From: Streptomyces sp. MNU76
Lineage (GTDB): Bacteria; Actinomycetota; Actinomycetes; Streptomycetales; Streptomycetaceae
DNA: 64,000 nt
Assembly: GCF_020982545.1 (NCBI RefSeq)
Contig: NZ_JAJKLK010000001.1
Location: 496,001 to 560,000, forward strand
Direction of reading: 5' to 3'
Positions 9,262 through 19,002 of this stretch are shown here, piece after piece. The number at the start of each line of letters is the position of its first letter. The first letter of the stretch is position 1. The notes below the pieces were generated by a model. It had not been told where the DNA came from. It saw nothing but the letters and a program-made list of their open reading frames with translations, and searched no databases. Position numbers and translations under genes: made by a program.

Positions 9262-9400
9262 GGCTTCGCGCAGTTCCCCTCCTAAAGCGACCAGGCCCTG
9301 CGGGCCTGGAAGGCGACGGGGCCGTGGGAAAAGCACGGGGCGCAGCCCCTGCTTTCCAGGGGCGCGGGAACTGCGCGAGCAACCACGAGGCACCCGCACC
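9262..9400. repeat. Dispersed Streptomyces-type intergenic repeat, copy 1
   Basis: Two inverted copies of a GCGCAGTTCCCC element flank a hairpin-rich core. The right half reads into GGAACTGCGCGAGCAACC followed by CACCCGCACCC. The same wording recurs near 24.1, 28.1, 40.7, 44.7, 50.9 and 62.0 kb in this window, always between genes. Confidence 0.8.
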
Positions 9401-9503
9401 CGCATACGAGACCGGTACCCCGAGCTACCAGGCGCCCCCTGCCCGAGCCAGAAGGCGCCCCCGCCCGCGCGCGCGCCCCACCCGCGTTCGTTACCTTTAG
9501 CGC

Positions 9504-9755
9504 GTGGACAAGAAGAACGCCCTGCGCGCCGGCGCCCTGGCTGCCGGTACGACGCTGATGATGCTGCTCATGTCGTCCCCCGCCCTCGCGCTGGTGCCCG
9601 ACGACGGCGACGACCCGGGCCCGGGCCTCAGCGTGATCGAGACGCTCGGCCTCTTCGTCGTCGCGCCGCTCGCCCTGTTCGCGGTGATCACCGGCCTCGT
9701 CATGGTCCTGGACGGGTCCACGGACCGTCAGCCGAAGGCCAAGGCGAAGGCCTGA
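9504..9755 (+). CDS. Small membrane protein, unknown function
   Basis: An 83-residue protein from a GTG. Residues 8-30 form a hydrophobic signal or anchor (GALAAGTTLMMLLMSSPALA). An acidic stretch PDDGDDPGPG follows, then a clear transmembrane helix at about 45-68 (TLGLFVVAPLALFAVITGLVMV) and a basic Lys/Ala tail. The topology fits a small inner-membrane protein with an external acidic loop. It is convergent with the TetR gene and shares a strong terminator with it. I do not know a function. Confidence 0.75.
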   Translation: MDKKNALRAGALAAGTTLMMLLMSSPALALVPDDGDDPGPGLSVIETLGLFVVAPLALFAVITGLVMVLDGSTDRQPKAKAKA

Positions 9756-9788
9756 CCGCCTCCGCCCCACCTTCCTCAACACGTATCG

Positions 9789-9830
9789 CCGAGGGCACCC
9801 TCCGCACACCAGTGCGGAGGGTGCCCTCGG
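9789..9830. terminator. Bidirectional terminator, 19-bp perfect stem
   Basis: A perfect 19-bp inverted repeat (outer bases CCGAGGGCACC) with an ACCA loop lies between the convergent small membrane protein gene and the TetR gene. Confidence 0.85.
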
Positions 9831-9836
9831 CGCGTT

Positions 9837-10412
9837 CTACGCCCGGTGAGCCGTGAGATACCGCTGCACGGTCGGCCCCATCCACTCCACGATCTCCTCG
9901 CGGCTCAGCGCCACGGTCGGCGGGAACCGCAGGACGTAACGCGTCAGAGCCAGCCCCAGCACCTGTGACGCGCAGAGCGCGGCCCGGGTCCCCGCCTCCT
10001 CGGGGCGCGGGCACACATGCCGGGCGAGCGGCAGCAACTGGTCCCGGAAGACTCCCTGCATCCGTTCGGCGCCCGCCTGGTTCGTGGTGCCGACCCGGAG
10101 CATCGCGGTGAGCATCTCGTTCTCCTCCCAGAGGTCGAGGAAATGGCTCACCAGCACCCGGCCCACCTCCCGCGCGTCGAACGCGCCGGGATCCGGCAGC
10201 CGCAGGTCGACGTCGAGCGCCGCGGCGTACAGCCCCTCCTTCGAGCCGTAGTACCGCATGACCATCGACGGATCGATCCGGGCGTCCTTGGCGATCGCCC
10301 GGATGGTGGCCCCGTCGTACCCGTCGGCCGCGAACCGCTCGCGCGCCGCCCGGAGGATCGCGTGCCTGGTCGCGTCGGACCGGCGGGGTGCGGGTCGTGC
10401 CGTGTCGTTCAT
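9837..10412 (-). CDS. TetR-family repressor of the adjacent FAD monooxygenase
   Basis: A 191-residue protein starting MNDTARPAPRRSDATRHAIL. The N-terminal helix-turn-helix is at about residues 30-52 (YDGATIRAIAKDARIDPSMVMRY), followed by the usual KEGLYAAAL. The C-terminal ligand domain is helical and lacks recognisable contacts. A longer in-frame start upstream would lie within the operator array and is rejected. It is divergent from the FAD monooxygenase gene with a 110-bp gap full of CAAC/GTTG palindromes. The inference is that it represses both genes and is released by a phenolic or polyketide-like substrate, as in many TetR/monooxygenase pairs. Confidence 0.93.
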   Translation of the reverse strand: MNDTARPAPRRSDATRHAILRAARERFAADGYDGATIRAIAKDARIDPSMVMRYYGSKEGLYAAALDVDLRLPDPGAFDAREVGRVLVSHFLDLWEENEMLTAMLRVGTTNQAGAERMQGVFRDQLLPLARHVCPRPEEAGTRAALCASQVLGLALTRYVLRFPPTVALSREEIVEWMGPTVQRYLTAHRA

Positions 10413-10413
10413 G

Positions 10414-10510
10414 CCAACAAACGTAGGCCAACAGCTGTTGACAGTCCAGGGTCGCGTCCCTACGTTTGACAACAGGCGTTGGCCAACAACCGTTGACCAA
10501 CACGTGTTGG
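10414..10510. promoter_or_regulatory. Operator array of the TetR/monooxygenase divergent promoter
   Basis: Four palindromes with the core CAAC-N4-GTTG are visible: CAACAGCTGTTG at 10429, CAACAGGCGTTG at 10470, CAACAACCGTTG at 10484 and CCAACACGTGTTGG at 10497. The last three are spaced exactly 14 bp centre to centre. A fifth degenerate half site (CCAACAAACGTAGG, 10414) is also 14 bp from its neighbour. A 10-bp inverted repeat, CAAACGTAGG / CCTACGTTTG, brackets the centre (10418 and 10459). Confidence 0.8.
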
Positions 10511-10522
10511 CAGGAGGCCGCC

Positions 10523-12174
10523 ATGAACGGCAAGCGCGACGACGACACCACCACCCGCACCCTTCGCCCCCAGAACGCCCAGGGTGCCCAGGACGCTCAC
10601 GACCCGCGCGGCGTCGTCGTGGTGGGCGCCGGTCCCACCGGACTGCTGCTCGCCGGCGACCTCGCCGCCGCCGGCGTCCCCGTCACCCTCGTCGAGAAGC
10701 GCGAGCACCGGATCAGCAACCTCTCCCGGGCCTTCGTCGCACACGCCCGCACCCTGGAGCAGCTCGACGCCCGGGGCCTCGCCGACGAGCTGGAGGCCAG
10801 GGGCCGGCGCCTCGACCGCATCGCCCTCTTCGGGCGCCTCTCCGTCCGCCTCGACACCCTCCCCTCCCGTTTCAACCACCTCCTGGTGATCCCGCAGTAC
10901 GAGGTCGAGGAGGTCCTGGAGCGGCGGGCGGTGGAGGCCGGGGTGCGGTTCCGGTACGAGACGGAGGTGACGGCGGTCGTGCAGGGCGAGGGTGAGGTCG
11001 CGGGCGAGATCGCGAGCGGCCCCGGGGGCGCGCACGGCCCCGGGGGCGCGCACGGTGCCGGGAGCACGGACGGTGTCGCGGTCGACGTACGGACGGCGGA
11101 CGGTGGCACCGACCGGCTGACCGCCGCGTACGTCGTCGGGACGGACGGGCACCGCAGCGCGGTCCGCGAGGCGGTGGGGCTGCCGTTCCCGGGGAAGTCC
11201 GTCATCCGTTCCGTGGTCCTCGCGGACGTACGGCTCGACGAACAGCCGGAGGAGGTGCTGACCGCGAACGCCGTCGGCGACGCCTTCGCCTTCATCGCGC
11301 CCTTCGGCGACGGCTACCACCGGGTCATCGGCTGGCACCGGGGCCGTGACGTCCCCGACAGCGAGCCGCTCGACCTCGACGAGGTCAGGGAGATCACCCG
11401 GCTCGCGCTCGGCCGCGACTACGGCATGCGGGACGCCCGCTGGATGTCCCGCTTCCACTGCGACGAGCGCCAGGCCCCCGCGTACCGGGTCGGCCGGGTC
11501 TTCCTCGCCGGTGACGCCGCCCATGTGCACACCCCGGCCGGCGGGCAGGGCATGAACACCGGGCTCCAGGACGCCGCCAACCTGGGCTGGAAGCTGGCCG
11601 CGGTCCTGGGCGGCCACGCGGACCCCGCCCTTCTCGACAGCTACCAGGCCGAACGCCACCCCGTCGGCCGGGCCGTGCTCCGCAGCAGCGGCGGCATCGT
11701 CCGTCTCGCCATGGCCAAGTCCCCCTGGATGCTGGCGCTCCGCACCGCCCTGACCACCTTCGTCAACCATGTTCCCCCGGCCCGCACCCGAGCGATCGGC
11801 CAGATCACCGGGATCGGCTACGAGTACCCCGCCCCGCGCGGCGCCCACCGCCTGGTCGGCACCCGTGTGCCGGACGTCGCCCTGTCCACCGGCCGCCTCT
11901 ACGAGGCCCTGCGCGGTGGCCGCTTCGTCCTCGTCGGCCCCCGCGGCGCGACCCGGCCCGCCGCCCGGCCCGCCGCCCTCGACGGCCCACAGGGTGCGAA
12001 CGAGCCCCTCGTCCTCGGCGCACGCAAGGACCGCCTCACCTCGGCGACCTGGACGAGCGACCGCCGCACCACCGTCCTCGTCCGTCCGGACGGCTACGTG
12101 GCCTGGGCGGCGGAGGACGCGGACGACGCGGCGGTCGAGGGGCGCTCGCGCAGTGGGTGGGGGCGGCCGCTTAG
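10523..12174 (+). CDS. FAD-dependent aromatic/polyketide monooxygenase, probable frameshift near its end
   Basis: A flavoprotein hydroxylase of the PheA/TetX class. The ATG at 10523 follows CAGGAGG. The dinucleotide-binding GxGxxG is VVVGAGPTG (about residues 32-40). The middle motif is TDGHRSAVREAVGL (about 200-215). The FAD GD motif is FLAGDAAHVHTPAGGQGMN (about 330-348), and a thioredoxin-like C-terminal domain ends RPDGYVAWAAED. As sequenced, the frame runs on to a stop at 12397 with a basic, Pro-rich tail antisense to the MarR gene. Adding one G to the GGGG at 12139-12142 gives a normal ending ALAQWVGAAA and a stop at 12174. I give the restored end. Substrate unknown; it is controlled by the divergent TetR gene. 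Confidence 0.88.
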
Positions 12175-12251
12175 CGGGCGCGGGTGGTGGCTCGAGCGGG
12201 CGGCTCGGGCGGAGCCTCAGGACCCGCTCAGCACCCCGTCCCCACGACCGC

Positions 12252-12770
12252 TCAGGACCCCGTCCCCACCACCAGCAGTCTCAACAGGTCGGCCAGTTGG
12301 CCGGCCTGTTCGTCGTTCAGGTGGGCGAGCGCCTCGGCCTGGACGGCGACGCCCGCCCCGACGGCTTCGTCGATCAGGCTCAGGCCCTCCTCGGTGAGGG
12401 TGACCTGGAGGGCGCGGCGGTCGTGCGGGTCGGGGGAGCGGCGCAGGAGACCCGCGCGTTCGAGTTTGTCGAGGCGGCCGGTCATGCCGCCGGTGGTGAG
12501 CATGAGCGTGGCGGAGAGTTGGCGCGGCGAGAGCGTGAACGGCTCGCCGGAGCGCCGCAGGGTCGCGAGCACGTCGAACTCGCCGCGCGAGATCCCGAAC
12601 CGCCCGTACGTCTTCTCCATCAGGTCGCCGAGGGTCCGGGAGAGCCGGTTGACGCGGCCGAAGACCGCCATCGCGGTGGTGTCGAGGTCGGGCCGGGCGG
12701 CCGCCCACTGGTCGATGATCGCGTCGACGGGGTCGCGGAGCGGCTGGTCGGGCTCGGAACGCGGGTTCAT
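12252..12770 (-). CDS. MarR-family transcriptional regulator
   Basis: A 172-residue winged-helix protein starting MNPRSEPDQPLRDPVDAI. The DNA-binding part covers about residues 60-125, with the recognition helix in SPRQLSATLMLTTGGMTGRLDKLE and the wing at RSPDPHDRRALQVTLT. The N- and C-terminal helices form the dimer interface. It is divergent from a DMT-family exporter with a palindrome between them, a classical efflux-control layout. No active-site Cys of the OhrR type is seen, so a small-molecule ligand is more likely than peroxide. Confidence 0.92.
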   Translation of the reverse strand: MNPRSEPDQPLRDPVDAIIDQWAAARPDLDTTAMAVFGRVNRLSRTLGDLMEKTYGRFGISRGEFDVLATLRRSGEPFTLSPRQLSATLMLTTGGMTGRLDKLERAGLLRRSPDPHDRRALQVTLTEEGLSLIDEAVGAGVAVQAEALAHLNDEQAGQLADLLRLLVVGTGS

Positions 12771-12825
12771 GAGGTGAGTATCGGACGCCGATGGGTCGGC
12801 CGCAAGAAAGTGGCTTGACGAAAAG

Positions 12826-12843
12826 TAGCTTAGCGTTAAGCTA
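12826..12843. promoter_or_regulatory. Probable MarR operator
   Basis: TAGCTTA-GCGT-TAAGCTA, a palindrome with perfect 7-bp arms, lies in an AT-rich patch between the divergent MarR and exporter genes. A related half site, AAGCTAA, follows at about 12852-12858. Confidence 0.75.
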
Positions 12844-12881
12844 ATGGGAAGCAAGCTAAATCCTCGGGAAGGACGCGTCCC

Positions 12882-13894
12882 ATGACCGCGCGCACCGCGC
12901 ACACCGGGCACACCGCGTACGCCGCACCCGCCGAGAGCCGGCTCCCCCTCATCGCCCTGACCGCGCTCGCCCCCATCTCCTGGGGCACCACCTACGCCGT
13001 GACGACGGAGTTCCTGCCGGCCGACCGTCCCCTGTTCACGGGCCTGGTGCGGGCGCTCCCGGCGGGTCTGCTGCTTCTGGCGATCTCCCGCACGCTGCCG
13101 CGCGGGATCTGGTGGGGGAAGGCCGCCGTGCTGGGCGCGCTGAACATCGGCGCCTTCTTCCCGCTGCTCTTCCTCTCCGCCTACCGGCTGCCCGGCGGAA
13201 TGGCGGCGGTCGTCGGCTCGGTCGGCCCGCTGTTCGTCGCGGGCCTGGCGACCGTGCTCCTGGGGGAGCGGCCGACCCTGCGCACCCTGCTCACCGGGAT
13301 CGCCGCCGCCCTCGGTGTCAGCCTGGTCGTCCTGAAGGCGGCGGGCGCGCTGGACCCGGTCGGCGTGCTCGCGGCGCTGGCCTCCACGGCCTCCATGTCC
13401 ACCGGCACGGTCCTCACCAAGCGGTGGGGACGTCCGGCCGGTGTCGGCCCCCTCGCCCTCACCGGGTGGCAGCTGACCGCGGGCGGCCTGCTGATCGCCC
13501 CGCTCGCCCTGCTCGTCGAGGGCGCACCCCCGGCCCTGGACGGCCGGGCGATCGGCGGTTACCTCTACCTCGCCCTCGCCAACACCGCCGTCTCCTACTG
13601 GCTCTGGTTCCGGGGCATCGGCCGCCTCTCCGCCACCCAGGTCACCTTCCTCGGCCCCCTCTCCCCCCTGACGGCGGCCGTGGTCGGCTGGGCGGCGCTC
13701 GGTCAGGCCCTCACGCCCCTCCAGCTCCTGGGCATGGCCATCGCCTTCGGCGCGACCGTCCTGGGCCAGCTCCGCCCCCGCCCGACCGCGCCCAGGACCG
13801 GGCCGACCAGGGACCACGGCTCACCCCGACCGACGGCGACCGCCACGGACCACCGCTCACCCCGACCGACGACATCGGCGGGGGCGCCCGGTGA
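12882..13894 (+). CDS. EamA/DMT-superfamily exporter, 3' end uncertain
   Basis: A ten-helix drug/metabolite exporter. The two EamA repeats are at about residues 22-150 (ALAPISWGTTYAVTTEFLPA is the first helix) and about 165-295 (ending LGMAIAFGATVLGQL). It is divergent from the MarR gene and probably under its control. The in-frame stop is at 14156, which would carry the protein through a strong terminator and 224 bases into the 3' end of the convergent pepN gene. Adding one G to the G run at 13880-13884 gives a stop at 13894, inside the first terminator arm, so I list that end. The roughly 35-residue tail after the last helix is polar and probably disordered. Confidence 0.85.
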
Positions 13895-13910
13895 CCTCAC
13901 CGGGCGCCCC
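13881..13910. terminator. Bidirectional terminator between the DMT exporter and pepN
   Basis: A perfect 14-bp stem (GGGGCGCCCGGTGA / TCACCGGGCGCCCC) with a 2-base gap lies between convergent genes. Confidence 0.85.
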
Positions 13911-13932
13911 GCCGTCATGGCGGCGGCCCTCG

Positions 13933-16512
13933 TCACTCCGAGGGCGCCGCCGCGTCCGCGGCCTGGGCCCTCAGGGCGCGCTCGACACCCGAACGGGACT
14001 CCGAGACCAGGCGGCGCAGGGCCGCGTTCGGCTCGGCCGAGGCGAGCCAGGCGTCCGTCTTGTGCAGGGTGTCGGCCGAGACCTGGACGGTCGGGTAGAG
14101 GCCGACCGCGATCTGCTGGGCGATCTCGTGGGAGCGGGCGTCCCAGATGGACTTGACGACCTCGAAGTACTTGTCGGTGTACGGGGCGAGGAGGTCACGC
14201 TGGTCGGTCTGGACGAAGCCGCCGATGACCGCTTCCTGGAGAGCGTTGGGCAGCTTGTCCGACTCGACGACCTGCGACCAGGCCTCGGCCTTGGCCTCGG
14301 GCGTCGGGCGGGAGGCGCGGGCGGTGGCCGCGTGACGCTCACCGGCGGCCGTCCTGTCGCGCTCGTACTCGCCGGCGATCTCCGCCTCGTCGTAGCGGCC
14401 CACCGCCGCGAGCCGCTGGACGAACGACCAGCGCAGCTCGGTGTCGACGGCCAGTCCCTCGATCGTCTGCGTCCCCTCCAGCAGGGCCTCCAGCAGGTCC
14501 AGCTGCTCAGGCGTGCGGGCGGTCGCGGCGAACGCGCGCGCCCACGCCAGCTGGTGGTCGGAGGCGGCCTCGGCCGCGCGCAGGTGCGCGAGCGTGGCGT
14601 CCGTCCAGCGCGTCAGCAGCGCCTCGCGGGCCGTCGGGTCGGCGTACAGCTCGATCGCCAGCTTCACCTGACGGTGCAGCGACTGCACGACACCGATGTC
14701 GGACTCCTTGCCGATGCCGGAGAGCACCAGGGACAGGTAGTCGCGGGTCGCGAGCTCGGCGTCGCGGGTCATGTCCCAGGCCGAGGCCCAGCACAGGGCG
14801 CGGGGCAGGGAGGACTCGAAGTCGCCGAGGTGCTCGGTGACGAAGGCGAGGGACTGCTCGTCGAGGCGGACCTTCGCGTACGACAGGTCGTCGTCGTTGA
14901 GGAGGACCACGGCCGGGCGGCGCCTGCCCACCAGCTGCGGCACGGCGGTCAGTTCGCCGTCGACGTCCAGCTCGACACGCTCGTCCCGGACCAGCTTGCC
15001 GCTGTCGTCGTCCAGTTCGTACAGGCCGACCGCGATGCGGTGCGGGCGCAGCGTCGGCTCGCCCTTCGCGCCCGTCGGCAGCGCCGGGGCCTCCTGACGG
15101 ATCGCGAAGGAGGTGATGACGCCGTGCTCGTCGGTCTCGATCTCCGGGCGCAGGACGTTGATACCGGCCGTCTCCAGCCACGCCTTCGACCAGGCCTTCA
15201 GATCGCGGCCGGAGGTCTCCTCCAGGGCGCCCAGCAGATCGGACAGGCGCGTGTTGCCGAACGCGTGCGCCTTGAAGTACGCCTGCACGCCGCGGAAGAA
15301 CTCGTCCTGGCCGACGTACGCGACGAGCTGCTTCAGGACGGAAGCCCCCTTCGCGTAGGTGATGCCGTCGAAGTTGACGAGGACGTCGTCCAGGTCGTTG
15401 ATCTCCGCCATGATCGGGTGCGTGGACGGCAGCTGGTCCTGCCGGTACGCCCAGGTCTTCATGGAGTTGGCGAACGTGGTCCAGGAGTGCGGCCAGCGCG
15501 AGCCGGGGGCGTCCGCCTGGCAGGCGATCGACGTGTAGGTGGCGAACGACTCGTTCAGCCACAGGTCGTTCCACCACTCCATCGTCACCAGGTCGCCGAA
15601 CCACATGTGGGCCAGCTCGTGGAGGATGGTCTCGGCGCGGACCTCGTACGCGGCGTCCGTCACCTTCGACCGGAAGACGTACTGGTCGCGGATGGTCACC
15701 GCGCCCGCGTTCTCCATCGCGCCCGCGTTGAACTCCGGTACGAACAGCTGGTCGTACTTCTCGAACGGGTAGGCGTAGTCGAACTTCTCCTGGAACCAGT
15801 CGAAGCCCTGCCGGGTGACTTCGAAGATCGCGTCGGAGTCCAGGTACTCGGCGAGCGACGGGCGGCAGTAGATGCCGAGCGGCACGCTCTGCCCGTCCTT
15901 CTCGTACACGCTGTGCACCGAGTGGTACGGGCCGACGATGAGCGCCGTGATGTACGTCGAGATCCGGGGCGTCGGCTCGAAGACCCAGATGTCGTCCTTG
16001 GGCTCCGGTGTCGGCGAGTTGGAGATGACGGTCCAGCCGGACGGGGCCTTCACGGTGAACTGGAAGGTGGCTTTGAGGTCCGGCTGTTCGAACGACGCGA
16101 AGACCCGGCGCGCGTCCGGGACCTCGAACTGGGTGTACAGGTAGGCCTGTTGGTCGACCGGGTCGACGAACCGGTGCAGGCCCTCACCCGTGTTGGTGTA
16201 GGCGCAGTCGGCCACGACCCGCAGGATGTTGCGGCCCTCCAGCAGGCCGGGCAGCGCGATCCGGGAGTCCTCGAAGACCTCCGCCGGGTCCAGCGCGTCG
16301 CCGTTGAGGGTCACCTCGTGGACGGTCGGGGCCACCAGGTCGATGAAGGACGTCGCGCCGTTCTCCGCGACGTCGAAGCGCACCGTGGTGACGGACCTGT
16401 AGGTGCCGCCCTCCTGCGCGCCGGAGAGGTCGAGATCGATCTCGTACGAGTCGACGCTGAGCAGCGCCGCCCGCTGCTGAGCCTCGTCGCGGGTCAGGTT
16501 TGTGCCAGGCAC
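13933..16512 (-). CDS. pepN: Aminopeptidase N, M1 family (copy 1)
   Basis: An 859-residue zinc aminopeptidase that removes N-terminal residues from peptides in the cytoplasm. I chose the GTG at 16512 because GAGGAGAT lies upstream, and the second paralogue begins with the same VPG.NLTRDEAQ wording. The exopeptidase motif GAMEN is at residues 264-268. The zinc ligands are HELAH at 298-302 plus Glu321 in WLNESFA. A beta-sandwich N-terminal domain precedes the catalytic domain and a long helical ERAP1-like C-terminal domain follows (about 500-859). It has no signal peptide. A second full-length paralogue lies 12 kb away. Confidence 0.95.
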   Translation of the reverse strand: MPGTNLTRDEAQQRAALLSVDSYEIDLDLSGAQEGGTYRSVTTVRFDVAENGATSFIDLVAPTVHEVTLNGDALDPAEVFEDSRIALPGLLEGRNILRVVADCAYTNTGEGLHRFVDPVDQQAYLYTQFEVPDARRVFASFEQPDLKATFQFTVKAPSGWTVISNSPTPEPKDDIWVFEPTPRISTYITALIVGPYHSVHSVYEKDGQSVPLGIYCRPSLAEYLDSDAIFEVTRQGFDWFQEKFDYAYPFEKYDQLFVPEFNAGAMENAGAVTIRDQYVFRSKVTDAAYEVRAETILHELAHMWFGDLVTMEWWNDLWLNESFATYTSIACQADAPGSRWPHSWTTFANSMKTWAYRQDQLPSTHPIMAEINDLDDVLVNFDGITYAKGASVLKQLVAYVGQDEFFRGVQAYFKAHAFGNTRLSDLLGALEETSGRDLKAWSKAWLETAGINVLRPEIETDEHGVITSFAIRQEAPALPTGAKGEPTLRPHRIAVGLYELDDDSGKLVRDERVELDVDGELTAVPQLVGRRRPAVVLLNDDDLSYAKVRLDEQSLAFVTEHLGDFESSLPRALCWASAWDMTRDAELATRDYLSLVLSGIGKESDIGVVQSLHRQVKLAIELYADPTAREALLTRWTDATLAHLRAAEAASDHQLAWARAFAATARTPEQLDLLEALLEGTQTIEGLAVDTELRWSFVQRLAAVGRYDEAEIAGEYERDRTAAGERHAATARASRPTPEAKAEAWSQVVESDKLPNALQEAVIGGFVQTDQRDLLAPYTDKYFEVVKSIWDARSHEIAQQIAVGLYPTVQVSADTLHKTDAWLASAEPNAALRRLVSESRSGVERALRAQAADAAAPSE

Positions 16513-16612
16513 GCGGTCATCTCCTCGGTATGTGTGGGTTGCGCCATCCTTCCATGGGGTGGGGGTGTGCGGGTATGCACCACCGGGCGGCCTCATCGGT
16601 AGCGTTCTCGGT

Positions 16613-16840
16613 ATGAGGATCAGCGTGAGCCTGCCCCAGGAGGATGTCGCATTCGTCGATGAGTACGCGGCTCGGAAAGGGCTGTCCGGATCCGCCGCGA
16701 TACATGTCGCCGTGCAGTTGCTGCGCGAGTCCACTCTGGAGGAGGACTACCTGGAGGCCTGGGACGAGTGGCACGCGAGTGAGGACGCGGACTTGTGGCG
16801 CCGCATGGCGGGGGACAGCCTTTCTGATGAATCGCGGTGA
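16613..16840 (+). CDS. Ribbon-helix-helix antitoxin
   Basis: A 75-residue protein. Residues 1-40 (MRISVSLPQEDVAFVDEYAA then RKGLSGSAAIHVAVQLLRES) form a MetJ/Arc-type ribbon-helix-helix DNA-binding domain. The acidic C-terminal tail with Trp and Glu (LEEDYLEAWDEWHASED) is typical of antitoxins that wrap a MazF-type toxin. It overlaps by 14 bases the start of a MazF-like frame that is now broken. This antitoxin itself looks intact and may persist as an orphan autorepressor. Confidence 0.85.
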   Translation: MRISVSLPQEDVAFVDEYAARKGLSGSAAIHVAVQLLRESTLEEDYLEAWDEWHASEDADLWRRMAGDSLSDESR

Positions 16841-17032
16841 CACTTACCCGGTCGACCTTGAGCCGAGCGTCGGCGTGACCCGAACAAGCAGCGCCCGCCG
16901 GTCCCCGTGACCGACACCGCCGCCCACCGCATGGCCGGCCGAGCGGGGCACGACGTCCTGCGGATCGGTGCCGTACCGCCGCACCTGCTCAAGGAGATCG
17001 ATCGGGCCCTGCGGCAGCAACTGGCCCTCTGA
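16827..17032 (+). pseudogene. Degenerate MazF/PemK toxin
   Basis: The frame starting at 16827 reads MNRGDTYPVDLEPSVG, the standard N-terminus of MazF/PemK endoribonucleases. After a one-base shift at about 16875 the next frame continues DPNKQRPPVPVTDTAAHRMA, which still matches the family (the NK.RP motif). The text then jumps to DVLRIGAVPPHLLKEIDRAL and ends RQQLAL at 17032, the usual C-terminus. The middle of the fold, some 40-50 residues, is missing. The toxin is therefore almost certainly inactive even if the one-base shift is a sequencing error. Confidence 0.75.
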
Positions 17033-17043
17033 ACAGGCGAAAA

Positions 17044-17080
17044 AAAGGGGCGCCCCCGGCATCCGGTGGGCGCCCCTTCC
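17044..17080 (-). terminator. Terminator of asd
   Basis: A hairpin with arms GGGGCGCCC / GGGCGCCCC around CCGG-ATG-CCGG is followed on the minus strand by TTTTTT, just past the asd stop at 17094. Confidence 0.8.
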
Positions 17081-17093
17081 GCGTGTCGTCCGC

Positions 17094-18176
<1,083 letters not shown>

Positions 18177-18413
18177 TCAGCCCGGGTCCGCCTGTCCAAT
18201 CCTTTGACCGGAACGCCCGAGGGACGGGACGGCCCCGCTCCCGGCAGGGGAGCCGCTTCTTCGGGTGGCACCCCTGCTGAGCTGGAGAAATTCGCCCTAC
18301 GGCGGCTCCGTGCCGCAAGCTGTGCTGCCTCGACCCTGCCCACGCCGACCGGGTGCACGCGAAGGTGTGACGTACGCCTCTGCGCCGAACCGTGAAAGTC
18401 GTGCCGAACCCGC

Positions 18414-18439
18414 CGAACGTTTCGGCCCGCGGCGGCGTC
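18414..18439 (+). promoter_or_regulatory. Candidate ECF-type promoter of the sigma factor gene
   Basis: GAAC at 18415 and CGTC at 18436 are 17 bp apart, matching the general -35/-10 pattern of ECF sigma promoters in Streptomyces. The site is about 25 bp upstream of the GTG and would allow autoregulation. This is inference from spacing only. The remaining 18114-18413 shows no other clear signal. Confidence 0.35.
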
Positions 18440-18464
18440 GTAGGGGAAACGCGGGAGGGGAGGG

Positions 18465-19001
18465 GTGGCTGTGCTGCGCAGAAAGGCGCGCCACGTCCAG
18501 GGGGTCCAGGAGCCGGACGACCCACTGGACGCGGCCCAGGAGCGGCGGGTGCGTGCCGTGCTCGCGCTCGGCGGCGTGCCGCAGTCGGACCTGCTGGACG
18601 GGGTACAGCAGGTACGGCTGCGGCTGCTGGAGCGGGCCGCGAGCGGCCGGGAGGCGCCGCGGGACGTGTCCGCGTGGGCGGCGGTGGTCGCCTCCAACCT
18701 GGCGATGGACTGGCACCGCGCCAAGCGCCGCCAGGAGCGCCTGGGGGAGCGGCTCGCCTCGCTGCGCCAGCACGAGCACCCCTCGGGCGAGGACTCCAGC
18801 GTGCTCTCGCTCGCCGTCGCCCGAGGCCTGGACGAGCTGCCCGACGCCCTGCGTCAGGTCCTCGTCCTGCGCTTCTACGCCGACCTGCCGGTACGCGGGA
18901 TCGCCGACGAGCTCGGCATCCCCGAGGGCACGGTCAAGAGCAGGCTCCACTCGGCGGTCCGCGCCCTGCGCACCCGCCTGCACGAGGACGAGGTGGTGTG
19001 A
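18465..19001 (+). CDS. ECF-type RNA polymerase sigma factor
   Basis: A 178-residue sigma factor from a GTG preceded by a purine-rich GGGAGGGGAGG. Region 2 covers about residues 25-100 (DLLDGVQQVRLRLLERA, WAAVVASNLAMDWHRAKRR) and region 4 about 115-175, including LVLRFYADLPVRGIADELGI and EGTVKSRLHSAVRALR. A region-4 helix-turn-helix of this kind binds the -35 element. The next gene starts two bases after its stop and encodes a single-pass membrane protein, so the pair looks like sigma and membrane partner. The signal is unknown. Confidence 0.92.
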   Translation: MAVLRRKARHVQGVQEPDDPLDAAQERRVRAVLALGGVPQSDLLDGVQQVRLRLLERAASGREAPRDVSAWAAVVASNLAMDWHRAKRRQERLGERLASLRQHEHPSGEDSSVLSLAVARGLDELPDALRQVLVLRFYADLPVRGIADELGIPEGTVKSRLHSAVRALRTRLHEDEVV

Positions 19002-19002
19002 C

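Noticed and set aside
13891-16602. 903-residue frame opposite pepN
   Set aside because: Typical long antisense shadow in a high-GC gene; pepN on the other strand has all catalytic motifs.
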